DNA from: Desulfobulbaceae bacterium UBA2775
Lineage (GTDB): Bacteria; Desulfobacterota; Desulfobulbia; Desulfobulbales; Desulfocapsaceae
Direction: 5' to 3'
NCBI GenBank assembly: GCA_002352445.1
Contig: DEIL01000283.1
Location: 1-6,081, forward strand
DNA length: 6,081 bases
Both the position numbers and the translations under genes were made by a program. The notes below the pieces were generated by a model, which worked only from the letters and a program-made list of their open reading frames with translations, ran no database searches and had not been told where the DNA came from. Positions 5,680 to 6,081 of the stretch are shown one piece after another (position 1 is the first letter of the stretch; each line of letters opens with the position of its first letter).

Positions 5680-6081
5680 TTATATCCAGATTTTCATCAA
5701 AAATCCATCATTGCCGCCTACTGGATCAGTTTGAGGTAAAGCTACCTGCTGTATTTCCTCATCCACTTGTGGTCGCTCCCCCACCAGACCATATTTCATA
5801 TTCCATGGCTGGCCTTCAGGGTAAGCTCCAACTACTCTAAAATCTGTAGACTGTTTCATGTTTTTATGAGAAACCCCTGCAGGAATAACAATTACATCAC
5901 CGACAGCAGCGGTTACTACTCTCCCGCCAGATCCGCCAAAGCAAGCCTCAACCCATCCTGAATATACCCCTAACACCTCGTGTGCAGTGCTATGGTAATG
6001 ATGCATATCATAGAGACCGTTACGCCACGCGGGAGGCCACCCATTTTTTTGAAAACAGTGCTCGATCACCTCCACAAGATT
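5680..6081 (-). CDS. YjlB-type cupin protein, N-terminus cut by window edge
   Basis: The frame is open to the right edge and gives 133 residues. A GTG at 6075 exists, but two more in-frame codons precede it, and the family (about 160-165 residues) needs roughly 30 more residues beyond the window. Both cupin metal-binding motifs are present: HHYHSTAHEVLGVYSG (HxH plus the Glu) and GDVIVIPAGVSH (GX5PXGX2H). The flanking blocks NGWPPAWRNGLYDMHHYH, VVGAYPEGQPW, GERP and LPQTDPVGGNDG agree with my memory of Bacillus subtilis YjlB and relatives. It should be a small cytoplasmic single-domain cupin binding one metal; its reaction is unknown. Its stop is 46 bp from the miniature element, and no terminator is seen. 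Confidence 0.9.
   Translation of the reverse strand, partial: NLVEVIEHCFQKNGWPPAWRNGLYDMHHYHSTAHEVLGVYSGWVEACFGGSGGRVVTAAVGDVIVIPAGVSHKNMKQSTDFRVVGAYPEGQPWNMKYGLVGERPQVDEEIQQVALPQTDPVGGNDGFLMKIWI

Overview
The window looks like a chromosomal segment of a Gram-negative bacterium of moderate GC content. Three proteins carry clear Sec-type signal peptides, and ATG starts follow AGGAG-type ribosome sites in several cases. Dispersed repeats containing GTCATTCCCGCGCAGG resemble a repeat type I associate with Desulfobacterota and some other proteobacteria. I therefore lean towards a sulfate-reducer-like deltaproteobacterium, by impression only; no marker gene here fixes the taxon.

Positions 1-4414 are gene-dense. 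The window opens inside a nearly complete aldo/keto reductase (+), whose 3' end overlaps by 26 bp the 3' end of a convergent, secreted phytase-like esterase-domain protein (-). A 129 bp divergent intergenic region leads to a two-gene unit (+): a secreted DUF302 protein, then, 4 nt after its stop, a radical SAM protein that has no visible ribosome site of its own. This unit converges on a secreted metallo-beta-lactamase-fold hydrolase (-) across a 29 bp gap.

Positions 4415-5679 are an accessory, repeat-rich stretch. It holds a partial copy of a dispersed repeat just upstream of the hydrolase gene, and a 38 bp imperfect inverted repeat whose arms enclose about 490 bp. That interval contains what looks like a decayed N-terminal piece of an EamA/DMT transporter. 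After it come competing stem-loop arms, an intact 57-codon gene for a single-pass membrane protein, and a 143 bp miniature inverted-repeat element flanked by TA dinucleotides. The last 400 bases are a YjlB-type cupin gene (-) running off the right edge.

No pathway joins all the genes. Three secreted proteins (phytase-like, DUF302, MBL-fold) surround one cytoplasmic radical SAM enzyme. The best candidate for something undescribed is the tightly coupled DUF302-radical SAM pair. The most informative structure outside genes is the 4.45-5.63 kb repeat cluster.
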